Positions 16,248 through 25,432 of a stretch of DNA of 64,000 nt are shown piece by piece. Source of the stretch: Flavitalea plasmicola (GTDB lineage: Bacteria > Bacteroidota > Bacteroidia > Chitinophagales > Chitinophagaceae); NCBI RefSeq assembly GCF_030546645.1, contig NZ_JAUOTO010000001.1, forward strand, positions 434,001 to 498,000, read 5' to 3'. The position numbers and the translations under genes are program-made. Below the pieces are notes generated by a model. The model had not been told where the DNA came from. It saw only the letters and a list, made by a program, of their open reading frames with translations, and did not search any database. Every line of letters begins with the position of its first letter. Position 1 is the first letter of the stretch.

Positions 16248-17162
16248 ATGAAAAAGATATTACTCATCGTAGCCGTCATCCTGCTGCAGCATTCCACATT
16301 CGCACAGCACAAAACAGACAAGAAGCTGGAAGCGCAACTGCATAACCTTACGGATACCTTTCACGGTACAGTAGGCGTGTATGTCCTGAATGTAAGAACA
16401 GGGAAGGAAGCGACCATCAATGCCGACACGATCTTTCCTACAGCAAGTATCATAAAGGTTCCCATCCTGGTAGGCATCTTTAATAAAATAGCGGAAGGCA
16501 CATTCAAATATCATGAGCCTCTGCTATATCGCGATTCGATGTCGAGGAAAGGCTCCGGGCTGATGCAATTCTTCAGGGATAGCACCAAGACCGATCTGGT
16601 GACAGCCGTCACATTAATGATCACACACAGCGACAATGCGGCCGCAGTCTGGTGCGAAAGGCTGGCAGGGGGAGGCTCCGCCATCAATGCGTGGCTGGAT
16701 GCCAATGGTTTTCAATTCACCCGGCTCAACGCCCGTACACCGGGCCGGGAACAGAACCGGCAGCTCTTCGGATGGGGTCAGACCACGCCACGGGAGATGG
16801 CCCGCCTGGTGACCATGATCCGGAACGACGCAGCCGTCAGTCCCGCCGCCAGCCAAACGATGTACCGCATCATGACCCATGTCTTCTGGGACGAATATGC
16901 CCTTTTCAGCATCCCTCCCTATATACAAGCAGCCTCCAAACAGGGCATGGTAGATGATTCCCGTTCCGAGGTCGTGCTGGTCAATGCCCCACATGGCGAT
17001 TATGTCTTCTATATCGCAACCAAGAACAATAAGGACCAGCGATGGGTGCCCGATAACGAGGCCTGGCAGCTGGCGCGCAAGGTCTCCGCAATGCTGTGGG
17101 CTTATTTCGAGCCGAAGTCGAAGTGGCAGCCGGCAGCGGGCGCGGAAAAACTGTGGTACTAG
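16248..17162 (+). CDS. class A beta-lactamase-fold serine hydrolase, exported
   Basis: The protein has 304 residues with a signal peptide (1-19, STFAQ end). It shows the penicillin-recognising motifs SxxK (Ser67-Lys70 in TASIIKVPIL), SDN (128-130 in THSDNAA) and a KTG equivalent, KQG (231-233). The omega-loop motif ExxLN that carries Glu166 in class A enzymes is not recognisable; the corresponding stretch reads TPGREQNRQLFGWG. It belongs to the family by fold, but efficient beta-lactam deacylation is doubtful. It may be an esterase or peptidase-like member. It directly follows the GH95 gene. Confidence 0.85.
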   Translation: MKKILLIVAVILLQHSTFAQHKTDKKLEAQLHNLTDTFHGTVGVYVLNVRTGKEATINADTIFPTASIIKVPILVGIFNKIAEGTFKYHEPLLYRDSMSRKGSGLMQFFRDSTKTDLVTAVTLMITHSDNAAAVWCERLAGGGSAINAWLDANGFQFTRLNARTPGREQNRQLFGWGQTTPREMARLVTMIRNDAAVSPAASQTMYRIMTHVFWDEYALFSIPPYIQAASKQGMVDDSRSEVVLVNAPHGDYVFYIATKNNKDQRWVPDNEAWQLARKVSAMLWAYFEPKSKWQPAAGAEKLWY

Positions 17163-17259
17163 GCGATGGCGGCTGCCGGCAATGGCATAATTCCACTACA
17201 CAGGTAAAATGTATCATTTTTGCCGCCATTCGTATAAGGTCTGGCAGGGATCCCTCGGG

Positions 17260-17267
17260 TAGCTTTG
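17260..17267 (+). promoter_or_regulatory. -7 promoter element (TAGCTTTG) for the SDR gene
   Basis: TAGCTTTG fits TAnnTTTG perfectly and lies 25 bases before the ATG at 17293. No clear -33 TTTG is present at 19-21 bases upstream. Confidence 0.5.
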
Positions 17268-17292
17268 TACCATCAAACAAACCGATCAAACA

Positions 17293-18111
17293 ATGGAAAA
17301 AGTAATTTTTATCACCGGCGCCTCACGTGGCTTCGGTAAGATATGGGCGGAAGCATTTTTACGGCGTGGCGACAAGGTAGCCGCCACAGCAAGAAACACA
17401 GACACACTGGCTGATCTTAAACGAACCTATGGCGATGCCTTGCTCCCTATGCAATTGGATGTCACCGACAGGGCAGCCAGCTTTGCCGCGATCAACCAGG
17501 CGAAGAAGCATTTTGGCCGGCTGGATGTTGTGATCAACAACGCGGGCTATGGTCTTTTCGGCGCCATCGAAGAGACCAGCGAGCAGGAAGCCAGGGCCCA
17601 GATGGAAGCCAACGTATTTGGCTTGTTGTGGGTGACCCAGGCGGCGCTGCCGATCATGCGGGCGCAAGGGGAGGGGCATATCATCCAGGTATCCAGCATA
17701 TTGGGTGTGGCGACACTGCCTGTCCTCGGCCTTTACAACGCTTCGAAGTTTGCCGTGGAAGGATTGAGCGAAACGCTTGCGACAGAGGTCAAAGGTTTCG
17801 GGATCAAAGTCACCCTGGTGGAACCCAATGGATTCACCACGGACTGGGGCGGCCCTTCGGCAGTGCATACCACACCGATGAAAGAATATGAGCCGGTGAA
17901 GGCCGCTTTCCATGCCAGCGCATCTCCGGATTTCTTTGGCAACCCCGAAGCAACGACGGACGCCATCCTGAAACTGGTGGACAGTCCCAATCCTCCGCTG
18001 AGGCTTTTCCTGGGCAAAGTAGCTTTACCATGGGCCAAACAGGTCTACGCAGATCGCCTCACCACCTGGGAGGATTGGAGCGAAGTGGCGGATGCAGCCC
18101 ATGGAAAGTAA
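17293..18111 (+). CDS. short-chain dehydrogenase/reductase (SDR, classical type)
   Basis: This 272-residue Rossmann-fold enzyme has the cofactor motif TGASRGFG (8-15), NNAG (82-85), and the catalytic Ser134/135 with Tyr148-x3-Lys152 (YNASK). RxxR-like residues after beta-strand 2 (ATARNTD) favour NADP(H). The PNGFTTDWGG segment after the active site is common in the YkvO/oxidoreductase group of unknown substrate. An AraC-type regulator gene lies 38 bases downstream on the same strand and may regulate it. Confidence 0.93.
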   Translation: MEKVIFITGASRGFGKIWAEAFLRRGDKVAATARNTDTLADLKRTYGDALLPMQLDVTDRAASFAAINQAKKHFGRLDVVINNAGYGLFGAIEETSEQEARAQMEANVFGLLWVTQAALPIMRAQGEGHIIQVSSILGVATLPVLGLYNASKFAVEGLSETLATEVKGFGIKVTLVEPNGFTTDWGGPSAVHTTPMKEYEPVKAAFHASASPDFFGNPEATTDAILKLVDSPNPPLRLFLGKVALPWAKQVYADRLTTWEDWSEVADAAHGK

Positions 18112-18149
18112 AGAAATTGTCTTTAACTTGACAGGTCAAAGCAACAGAT

Positions 18150-19040
18150 ATGAAGCATTTTAAAAGCCTGAGCGAACTGAGCCGCGCGAATGGTTTTCCG
18201 CCGCCGGAAAACCCATTGATCAGCCTCTTTCGTTGTAATGGAACATGCAGCATCATCGAGACGGAGTTCACCAGCGACTTTTACATGATCGGGTTTAAGA
18301 AGATGAAGGCAGGCGTCTTTTTGTATGGGAAGACAAAATATGATCATGACAATGGATCGATGTTCTTCGTAAAACCGAGACAGGTAATGGCGATGAGGGA
18401 TATAGAGCTCGAAGAGGATGGTTTCATCATCTTCATCCATGAAGACTACCTGAATGGTCACCCACTTCATTCCGAGATCAAAAAATACGGCTACTTTGAG
18501 TATGACGTCAATGAAGCGCTGCATCTCTCCCCAAAAGAAGAGCAGACCATCTGGGAACTGTATCATAAGATAGACGCCGAGCATGCCAACAACCAGGACG
18601 AATACAGCAGGGATATCACGCTCAGTCATATCGATGCCATCCTGAAATATTCCCAGCGTTTCTACAAACGGCAGTTTCTCAATCGCAGCACCGCCACGGG
18701 ACGAATGGATGGGAAATTTCAGCAGGTGCTTTCCTCCTATCTTGCCAGCGGGGCATTACAGACCCAGGGCCTGCCCACCGTCAACTATATGGCATCGCAG
18801 CTGCACATCTCGCCAAAATACCTGAGCGACCAGCTGAAGACAGAGACAGGTAAGACAGCCCTCGAGCTCATCCATATTTCCCTGATCGCAGAGGCTAAAA
18901 ATCTGCTCAAAGGAGAAGATCATTCGGTAGGGGAGATTGCATATTCGCTTGGTTTTGAGAACCTTCCATATTTTTCGAGGTTATTTAAAAAAGAGGTAGG
19001 CATAACGCCCAAAGCGTTCAAAAAGCAACAGTTGAATTAG
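18150..19040 (+). CDS. AraC-family transcriptional regulator
   Basis: This 296-residue protein has an N-terminal sensor region without a clear family match (about 1-190; rich in Phe/His, for example KMKAGVFLYGKTKYDHDNGS). The C-terminal AraC domain contains NYMASQLHISPKYLSDQLK and VGEIAYSLGFENLPYFSRLF, ending VGITPKAFKK. This type is commonly found next to SDR or oxidoreductase genes in Bacteroidota, as here. The ligand is unknown. Confidence 0.92.
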   Translation: MKHFKSLSELSRANGFPPPENPLISLFRCNGTCSIIETEFTSDFYMIGFKKMKAGVFLYGKTKYDHDNGSMFFVKPRQVMAMRDIELEEDGFIIFIHEDYLNGHPLHSEIKKYGYFEYDVNEALHLSPKEEQTIWELYHKIDAEHANNQDEYSRDITLSHIDAILKYSQRFYKRQFLNRSTATGRMDGKFQQVLSSYLASGALQTQGLPTVNYMASQLHISPKYLSDQLKTETGKTALELIHISLIAEAKNLLKGEDHSVGEIAYSLGFENLPYFSRLFKKEVGITPKAFKKQQLN

Positions 19041-19156
19041 GGATTGGGTAGAGAATTGCACAGTGTTCCTGCATGGCAAAGGCGGGGAGGCCTGGCAGGT
19101 AATTTGAATACTTAACGATGGAGTATCCTGATTTAATTCACTTAAAACGCAGCGTT

Positions 19157-19363
19157 ATGAAAAATGCAAATAATAGCAGCACTGAACTGAAGATGAAAGG
19201 TAATTGGAATGAAGTAAAGGGTAAGGTTAAGCAGCATTGGGCTAACCTGACGGATGATGACCTGTTGTATGAAGAAGGTAAAGAGGACGAACTGTACGGT
19301 CGGATCCAGAAAAAGACCGGCAAGACGAAGGAAGAGATCAAGTCATGGATCGACAAGTTATAG
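19157..19363 (+). CDS. CsbD-family small stress protein
   Basis: The 68-residue protein shows the CsbD pattern: [20 protein letters not shown] followed by [19 protein letters not shown] and [14 protein letters not shown]. CsbD proteins are small, soluble and general-stress-induced, with no known biochemical activity. ATG at 19157 is preferred; an ATG 39 bases earlier gives a 13-residue extension that is not typical. The stop overlaps the convergent glycosidase gene by 6 bases. Confidence 0.9.
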   Translation: MKNANNSSTELKMKGNWNEVKGKVKQHWANLTDDDLLYEEGKEDELYGRIQKKTGKTKEEIKSWIDKL

Positions 19364-20734
19364 TTTCACATTTATTTTTTGGCCAGGGGCGATGGTCACT
19401 TCTTTAAGAGAGATCACACGACCCTGGCCATTTTTTAATTTCGCCCTCCATTTGAAAGAATGGTTGCCCGTGTTGATAAGTGACGTCCTTCCGGAACCAA
19501 AGTGGGTCAACGTGATGGTAGTATTCAGAACGGGAAGATCGATCAGTTCAGCGGTGGCCGAATCAGACGACCTGTAACAGGAGCTCACCGTCCTTGTACG
19601 TGCATCCACCTCTACCCCCATCAGCCCCTGCACGACGGCCTCCACCATTCCATAAGAAACTTCCGGGTATTCTCTCCGCTGCATAGTAGGAGAGGCCAGT
19701 CGCAGGATAAGGGTCCGGGCTTCCTTTTCGTATCCGCTCCTGTAATATTGTAAGGGTAGATAAGAAAGGTTCTCTACGTTAAGGTCCATCGACAGGAGAT
19801 GTTCGATGGTGCGCTTTTTACGCATGGCGTTCTGCAAAACGTCAAACCATAGCAGGAAGGTTTCGCCTTCGGCTTTGCCGAATTGATGATCATTGGTATA
19901 GTGTGTACGGTAAAGCAATGCTTTTTCATCCCACCAGTAGGATTCGATATGTATTTGATAAGCCCTGGCCTTCATTATACACCGGGCTGCTGCTGTAGAA
20001 TGCCCATTTGCCGCCAGGATAGCCGCATAAGAGGTCAGGCCCCGGTAAAGGGCGCCCACCAGATCCACCCCCATTTTAAGATTGGGTATGCCTTCAGAAT
20101 AGGAGGGAAGACCCCTGCAGCGATGAAAGGCATCTTCAATATGGAAAGGTACGGGTGCGTTGGGATATGCCGGCCGGAGGAGTAACGAATCGGGCTGCAA
20201 GGTCCATTTCTCAATATATTCATGTGCCGTCCTGTCATAAAAATTCCGGAAAGCAGGGGCATTCAGGTAAAGGCTGTCTCCTGTCCATAAATAGGTACGC
20301 CAGCAGGCGTCCATCACATCGAAGTTGGCGTTGAGGTTATACCAGAATTCCCGGTCGTTCCGATAGTCGGACGGCGATGGCCGGTTGGCTTTATCGATCT
20401 CCCAGAAAGAACACCAGTCTTTGGAAGCTGATATAGCACTGGCGAATAGGGTGAGCATGTTGCGGTTCTCCGGATGCATTCCCAGGATCTCGGCGCCGAT
20501 GCATTGATGAGAAACATCCCGCATGCAAAAGGCATCCCTTGGCGGCAGGGCCGACTCATACCAGGGGCCTACAGGGTCGCCGGGGGGCGCTTTGTAGCGC
20601 AGCGCCATATCCTTCGCCCAGGAAAAAGCATTGGACAGTGCGGTGTCGGAGGAATGGAAAGACACCTGGGCATTGGAAGGCATGGTGAAACAGGCGTAAA
20701 TAGCGAGCAATAGCAACCGGGGCATAGGCAGCAT
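19358..20734 (-). CDS. secreted six-hairpin (alpha/alpha-barrel) glycosidase-like protein
   Basis: This 458-residue protein has a signal peptide (about 1-22, MPSNAQ end). The body has a helical-barrel pattern: [20 protein letters not shown] with clustered acidic residues, [20 protein letters not shown], and [18 protein letters not shown] small C-terminal beta domain follows (about 385-458). This fits alpha/alpha six-hairpin glycosidases; the exact GH family is not recognised. The gene begins at the base after the stop of the preceding glycosidase gene, so the two are an operon pair, the last genes of the minus-strand PUL run. A substrate shared with the GH110 enzyme nearby is inference. Confidence 0.7.
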   Translation of the reverse strand: MLPMPRLLLLAIYACFTMPSNAQVSFHSSDTALSNAFSWAKDMALRYKAPPGDPVGPWYESALPPRDAFCMRDVSHQCIGAEILGMHPENRNMLTLFASAISASKDWCSFWEIDKANRPSPSDYRNDREFWYNLNANFDVMDACWRTYLWTGDSLYLNAPAFRNFYDRTAHEYIEKWTLQPDSLLLRPAYPNAPVPFHIEDAFHRCRGLPSYSEGIPNLKMGVDLVGALYRGLTSYAAILAANGHSTAAARCIMKARAYQIHIESYWWDEKALLYRTHYTNDHQFGKAEGETFLLWFDVLQNAMRKKRTIEHLLSMDLNVENLSYLPLQYYRSGYEKEARTLILRLASPTMQRREYPEVSYGMVEAVVQGLMGVEVDARTRTVSSCYRSSDSATAELIDLPVLNTTITLTHFGSGRTSLINTGNHSFKWRAKLKNGQGRVISLKEVTIAPGQKINVKL

Positions 20735-22699
20735 TTATAAAGTGATGGTTAAAGGGTTTTTGCCGTCCCACAGATATTCTTTGGAGGGACCACCTTCCGT
20801 AATGACAAGGATCCTTTCTTCCTGCCCGGCACGGGTCACGGTGATGGTCATGTCTCTGTTAAAAGCGCTTATATGTTCCAGCGACATGCGGTCCCATTTC
20901 TCGGGCAGCCGGGGTTGGATGGTGAAGGTGCTGAAGCCGGTTGGCTCAATCCCGAACAGACCTTCCGTCACCGTGCGGCAATACAACGCGCTCTCCGCGG
21001 ACAGATGTCGTTGATCCCCTTCCGGCCATGCCTCCACGGCGTAGGGGACATGTTCGCCCAGCAAGCGCATAGCGGAATAATAGGAGAAGTACTGCAGGCT
21101 GGTATCCGTTGCACCTGCATAGAAAAGGCCGCGAAAAGCATACAGGGTGCTGCGATCCCAAAAAGTTTTCGATCCTGATTCGGTGAGGATGCCATCCTTC
21201 GACCATAGGTAGCTGGAAAGCAGGGCGCGTATCGTCTGATCTTTTCTTTCAAAAATGCCCATCACCAGGGGCAGACAGATCCAGGAACGCAGGGTAGTAT
21301 TGCCCTCATAGTACCGGTAAGTTTCGAAGCCCTGGACGGTGGCGCCGAAATAGCGATTGATGGATGCTTTCAGTTGGATCGCCCGCCGGGTAAAAGTGTC
21401 AGGCTGTCCCAGGGCGTTCGCCAGCCTCGCGGCGGACATGAGCGCTCCATAAGCCAATACATTCGTCGACAGGTTGACTTTTCCGGTGGGAAACCGGCCT
21501 TCCAGCTCATCCGAGGTGCTGGCGATTACGCCTTCGGCGGTTTGTTGGCGACGAAGATATTCCAGGCACCAGGTGATCAGGGGCCACAATTTCTCCGCCT
21601 CGGCCCTATCGGAGTAGGCCAGCGCAAAGCGGGAAGCGCCATAGGCGATCATCGCCTGGTCTCCGCGATCGCCTGCCCCTTTCCAGGTACTCTCTCCTTC
21701 GGCGATGATGGAGCTGGGGATAGGCTTGTAGGCCGGGTTCATATAAGTGGCAAAGAGCCGGTAGCAATTCTTCGCGGATTCGTTGGCTTCGGCATTTCCC
21801 AGGAAAGGGAAGAATGGCCCCACATATTCCGCCTCGTCATTGGCCCAGATGGCAGCATAATAGCTTCCGCCGCCGGGGCTATGCATCAATCCCCCCTTCG
21901 TGTCGAAAATACTTTCGGCCGCCCGTATCTTGGCAAAGGCGAACATGCTGTTGATGGCGCTATCGGGCGTATGCAACACTAATTGATGCATCAGCCCATC
22001 CACGAATTGCCGGCGTCGCTCCCATTCATATCCCGCAGAAAAATAGGTGGGCTCATCCGATGCTTTTCTTCCCGATATCGCCACATAAAAGGAATAGGAG
22101 CTGCCCGGGAGAAGCCGTACCTCGCCCCCTTCATACACCTGGTAGCGCAGGATGTAGACTCCATAGACGCCTTTGCGTGCATCAGTGAAGATATAATTAT
22201 CCTGCCGCGGAATGTGTAATAAGATGGCCTTTGTTCCTGTATTGGTCAGCAGGTATTTTTCCAGGCAGGCGGCCTTATCCACGGAGGGATAAATACATCG
22301 TTCCACACGTATGCCGGCGTCAGTAGCGCTTGTTGATCGCAGACAGCCATTGATGCTGAATGCAACGGGCCTTTCTTTCAATAGATGGCCGTCTGCCGTG
22401 ATAGAGTCGATAATATTCGCATCGAAGCTATCCTGAAGGCTGCCTCTTGTATTGTTGGGAAGGGTGCGTAGCATCGGAAAGACCAGCCGTCGCCGCCAGA
22501 CCAGCTCACCAGCGCTATCGACGCCGTAAGTGACAATAGCCGAGATCTGGCGGCCGCTCATCTCTATGCGGTCCATGTGCGGCGCCTGTGGTTCCACCTG
22601 CCAGGCAATACCTCCGTCCGGGGTCATACGCCAGCGCCGCTGCTGAGCAGTTGAATGCAGAAAGAGGGCAAGGCAGCAAATAAATAAACATTTTTTCAT
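20735..22699 (-). CDS. secreted six-hairpin glycosidase-like protein
   Basis: This 654-residue protein starts at 22699 with a clear signal peptide (MKKCLFICCLALFLHSTAQ). The N-terminal half is a beta domain. The second half has the alpha/alpha barrel features YYAAIWANDEAEYVGPFF, STWKGAGDRGDQAMIAYGAS and YAVEAWPEGDQRHLSAESAL. A C-terminal beta segment containing FSTFTIQPRLPEKWD resembles the ends of GH78/GH95-like enzymes. The precise GH family is uncertain. An upstream in-frame ATG at 22741 would overlap the symporter gene by 4 bases, but 22699 is supported by the signal peptide and by the operator-like motif that sits at 22700-22717. Confidence 0.75.
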   Translation of the reverse strand: MKKCLFICCLALFLHSTAQQRRWRMTPDGGIAWQVEPQAPHMDRIEMSGRQISAIVTYGVDSAGELVWRRRLVFPMLRTLPNNTRGSLQDSFDANIIDSITADGHLLKERPVAFSINGCLRSTSATDAGIRVERCIYPSVDKAACLEKYLLTNTGTKAILLHIPRQDNYIFTDARKGVYGVYILRYQVYEGGEVRLLPGSSYSFYVAISGRKASDEPTYFSAGYEWERRRQFVDGLMHQLVLHTPDSAINSMFAFAKIRAAESIFDTKGGLMHSPGGGSYYAAIWANDEAEYVGPFFPFLGNAEANESAKNCYRLFATYMNPAYKPIPSSIIAEGESTWKGAGDRGDQAMIAYGASRFALAYSDRAEAEKLWPLITWCLEYLRRQQTAEGVIASTSDELEGRFPTGKVNLSTNVLAYGALMSAARLANALGQPDTFTRRAIQLKASINRYFGATVQGFETYRYYEGNTTLRSWICLPLVMGIFERKDQTIRALLSSYLWSKDGILTESGSKTFWDRSTLYAFRGLFYAGATDTSLQYFSYYSAMRLLGEHVPYAVEAWPEGDQRHLSAESALYCRTVTEGLFGIEPTGFSTFTIQPRLPEKWDRMSLEHISAFNRDMTITVTRAGQEERILVITEGGPSKEYLWDGKNPLTITL

Positions 22700-22717
22700 T
22701 CTATTCTGGTCTAGTCT
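22700..22717 (-). promoter_or_regulatory. candidate PUL operator, copy 2 (TCTATTCTGGTCTAGTCT on plus strand)
   Basis: These 18 bases match 16 of 18 positions of a site in front of susC at 30171-30188. They end one base before the glycosidase ATG and lie in the gap after the symporter stop. A -7-like sequence for the minus strand (TATTTTTA, plus coordinates 22719-22726) is immediately upstream, so the site overlaps the likely transcription start. It is probably bound by the GntR-type regulator encoded at 24343-25368. Confidence 0.5.
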
Positions 22718-22737
22718 ATAAAAATAATAGTTTTTTA

Positions 22738-24336
22738 TCACCTGGCCAATCCGGCCCTTGAAAAGATGAGAAATAACAGCAACATGAGGATAAGTAAAAT
22801 GACCGCATATACATGCCGGTGTTTCCAGGGCTGTATATCTACGAGATTATTTACTTTCTGCCGGTAAGGGGTAGCCATGGGGTATAACCGGCCAATGGCC
22901 AGCATCAGCGCCGAGGTAAGGATGAAGAGGATAAAAAGCAGGTGCAGGAAATGGATCTGCGTGTCGACAAGTAACTGCAGGGAGGCGTAAGCGGTGATGA
23001 AAAAGATCAGCCCGGTCTTTGCCGCGATGGGCGGCACTTTTTTAGTTACAAAGCCGATGAACAGGATGGTGAAGACCGGCACATTGAAAAAACCATTGAC
23101 CGTCTGTATATAGGTGTAGAACCCTTTTTTTGCAAATATGATAAAAGGTGCAATGCACATGGCCACCAGGCATACGGCTATTTCGAATCGTTTGGCCGTT
23201 CTGATAAGGGCGGCTTCGGGGGGCTGCTGTCCTTTTTTTTCCAGCCAGGGCTTGTAGATATTCAAAATGAAGAGGGTGCTGGAGCTGTTCAGGCCCGCAT
23301 TGAAGGTAGTGAAGGCGGCTCCAAAAATGATGGCCGCGATATATCCTGAAATAAAAGGCGGTGACACCAGGCTGATCATTTTCGGGAATGCTTCCGTGGC
23401 ATTGGGCAGGTGGCGGAATAAGTGGACGGCGATGAGACCCGGAACGTTCAACAGGAGGGGAGAGATCAGCTTCCCCAGCGCTGCCACGGCGATACCTTTC
23501 TGGCAGGAGACCAGGTCCTTTGACGCCAGCACTTGCTGCACAATGTATTGTTCGGTCCCCCAATAGTACAAATTCACCAGCAGCATGCCGGTGAACAAGG
23601 TGGAAAAAGGGATAGGATCGGCGGCCGTGCCGATGCTGTTCAGGTGGCTCGTGTCGGAAGACAATAGTATATGAAGGCCCTGTGCGGCATCTCCGTCGCC
23701 CAGGTATTTCAATCCCAGAAAGGGGAGCGCAAGGCCGCCGGCAAAGAGTCCCAGGCCAAGGAGGGTGTCGGAGACGGCAATGGCTTTCAGGCCGCCCAGG
23801 ATGGAATACAGGCAGCCAATGGCGCCCATTACCCAGATGAGGATCCAGATCGTCGTCCAATAGCTGGTCCTGAAGCGTTCCGAAAAGTGGAACAGGCCAT
23901 TGAAGGCAACGGCCCCGCTGTAGAGTACGGTGGGCAGCAGGTTGATAATATAGCTCACCAGGAAAATGACGGACACGATCTTTTTCGTGGTGCGGTCATA
24001 GCGGGCTTCCAGGTAGTCGGGCGTCGTGGAGATGCCCGTCCGGAGGTAGATGGGCATGATAAATTCAGACACCAGCAACATGGCGAAGACGGAAGTAACT
24101 CCCCAGGCCATTACAGTCATGTTGTTGGTATAGGTCAATTCATTCTCTCCGATGATGGTGGCCGTATTGATATTGGTGAACAACAATCCACCGCCCACGA
24201 AAAGAAAGCCCAGGCTCCTGTTGGCAAGGAACAGCCCGTTGAGGGTATCTGTCTTTTGCCGCCGGACCTTGCGCCAGGAGATGATGGCGACAATCCCCGT
24301 AAAGAAAAAAAAGCTTGCTATCGTCAGTACATTCAT
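22738..24336 (-). CDS. sodium:solute symporter (SSS family)
   Basis: This 532-residue protein has about 14 hydrophobic helices and SSS-family features. The N-terminal region reads NGLFLANRSLGFLFVGGGL and TATIIGENELTYTNN; PDYLEARYDRTTKKIVSVIF is the family signature near TM3-4; SAVAFN-like and STLFILNIYKPW segments follow (near TM8-9). It should import a sugar or sugar acid with Na+ across the inner membrane. Its place between the GntR-type regulator and the glycosidases makes it the likely cytoplasmic uptake step for the glycan processed by this locus. That substrate is inferred. Confidence 0.92.
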   Translation of the reverse strand: MNVLTIASFFFFTGIVAIISWRKVRRQKTDTLNGLFLANRSLGFLFVGGGLLFTNINTATIIGENELTYTNNMTVMAWGVTSVFAMLLVSEFIMPIYLRTGISTTPDYLEARYDRTTKKIVSVIFLVSYIINLLPTVLYSGAVAFNGLFHFSERFRTSYWTTIWILIWVMGAIGCLYSILGGLKAIAVSDTLLGLGLFAGGLALPFLGLKYLGDGDAAQGLHILLSSDTSHLNSIGTAADPIPFSTLFTGMLLVNLYYWGTEQYIVQQVLASKDLVSCQKGIAVAALGKLISPLLLNVPGLIAVHLFRHLPNATEAFPKMISLVSPPFISGYIAAIIFGAAFTTFNAGLNSSSTLFILNIYKPWLEKKGQQPPEAALIRTAKRFEIAVCLVAMCIAPFIIFAKKGFYTYIQTVNGFFNVPVFTILFIGFVTKKVPPIAAKTGLIFFITAYASLQLLVDTQIHFLHLLFILFILTSALMLAIGRLYPMATPYRQKVNNLVDIQPWKHRHVYAVILLILMLLLFLIFSRAGLAR

Positions 24337-24342
24337 TAAATG

Positions 24343-25368
24343 CTACAGTGTATTCCTTCGCATGAGCTGTGTAGGAATGGTCTCTGACACCTTCTCCCGG
24401 TTGATCACCGCCTGTCCCGCTCTTTTTCCCATCAGGGAGAAATTGGTTGATATGGTCGTTATGCCGATGATCTCTTTGGCGGGCTCGTCGTTGCAGGAGA
24501 GGATACCAAGGTCCTTGCCCGGCTTCAGGCCTTTGGCTTTGCAATCTTTCATCATCTGCCACAAAGCAAAGTTATCCAGTGTAAAATATACCTTTCCTTT
24601 TTCGATGGTGCCGGCTTTATATTCCGGCACGATCCGCCCGGTGATCTTATGCTGCTTCAGGAATTTCTTAAAGACGGTGACGATCTCTTTGGGGTCCAGC
24701 GAGTCGGGGGAATGATAAAAGATGATCTCATTGAAATTCCGGATGACGGGCGCCAGCTCGTCCAATGCTTTCCGGGTACTTTGTTCGAATTCCTGGGTGA
24801 TATGGTTGAATGCTCCCTCCAGTGGTTCAAAGCGGTCGAACATGAGGAACTTATTACGGGGGATCATCTCCAGCAGCTCCCTTGTCCTGGGGTGGGGAAT
24901 GGGAGCCACCACATACATCCCGTATTTGCCTTTTATACTCAGCAGGATCGTTTCGAATATCTCAATATTCCCGTGATGAAAGTAGATGTTCAGATGGACA
25001 TCCTTGCCCAGCTCCTGCCGGAAGTTGCGATAGAACTGCTCTTCGAAAGTATCCAGGTTATACATCAGGAGGGCCACTTTCAGCGATTGGTCCGTCTTGC
25101 CATTGGCCACGAAATACCCCAGCCTGTTCTTCGATTCGATGATGCCCCGGCCGATGAGATCCCGGAAACCCTTTACGATGGTCTCCCTGGAAAAATGGAG
25201 CTCCTTGATCATCGTGTTCACGGAGGGCAGCATGTCATCCTGTACGATGATCTTTTCATCGATGGCGTTGATGATGCCCTGTACCAGCCGGTCATGCTTG
25301 GAAAAAGACGGCACTTCGGCCAATTCACGGATCTTTTCAAAGACGTCGACCCTTTCGCGTTTGCTCAT
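24343..25368 (-). CDS. GntR-family transcriptional regulator with periplasmic-binding-protein-like sensor domain
   Basis: This 341-residue protein has an N-terminal winged helix (about 20-90): IINAIDEKIIVQDDMLPSVN, HFSRETIVKGFRDLIGRG and IIESKNRLGYFV. A LacI/PBP-like effector domain follows (about 95-330), with DLGILSCNDEPAKEIIGITT and STNFSLMGKRAGQAV near its end. This combination is typical of sugar-responsive regulators in Bacteroidota PULs. Its gene lies between the susD terminator and the symporter gene (6 bases away). The repeated motif at 22700-22717 and 30171-30195 is a candidate binding site. No copy is seen in front of its own gene. Confidence 0.92.
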   Translation of the reverse strand: MSKRERVDVFEKIRELAEVPSFSKHDRLVQGIINAIDEKIIVQDDMLPSVNTMIKELHFSRETIVKGFRDLIGRGIIESKNRLGYFVANGKTDQSLKVALLMYNLDTFEEQFYRNFRQELGKDVHLNIYFHHGNIEIFETILLSIKGKYGMYVVAPIPHPRTRELLEMIPRNKFLMFDRFEPLEGAFNHITQEFEQSTRKALDELAPVIRNFNEIIFYHSPDSLDPKEIVTVFKKFLKQHKITGRIVPEYKAGTIEKGKVYFTLDNFALWQMMKDCKAKGLKPGKDLGILSCNDEPAKEIIGITTISTNFSLMGKRAGQAVINREKVSETIPTQLMRRNTL

Positions 25369-25393
25369 GCCTACAAATTAAACATATTTAAGA

Positions 25394-25426
25394 CTCCCGG
25401 ACAAACCCATTTGGCCTGTCCGGGAG
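25394..25426 (-). terminator. hairpin terminator after susD
   Basis: A perfect 10-base stem (CTCCCGGACA, 25394-25403, with TGTCCGGGAG, 25417-25426) encloses a 13-base loop. It lies 7 bases after the susD stop on the minus strand. The following minus-strand bases are T-rich (TCTTAAATATGTTTAATTTG) but not a clean T run. It may be partial, letting susCD be more abundant than the downstream genes. Confidence 0.7.
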
Positions 25427-25432
25427 CGTGCG

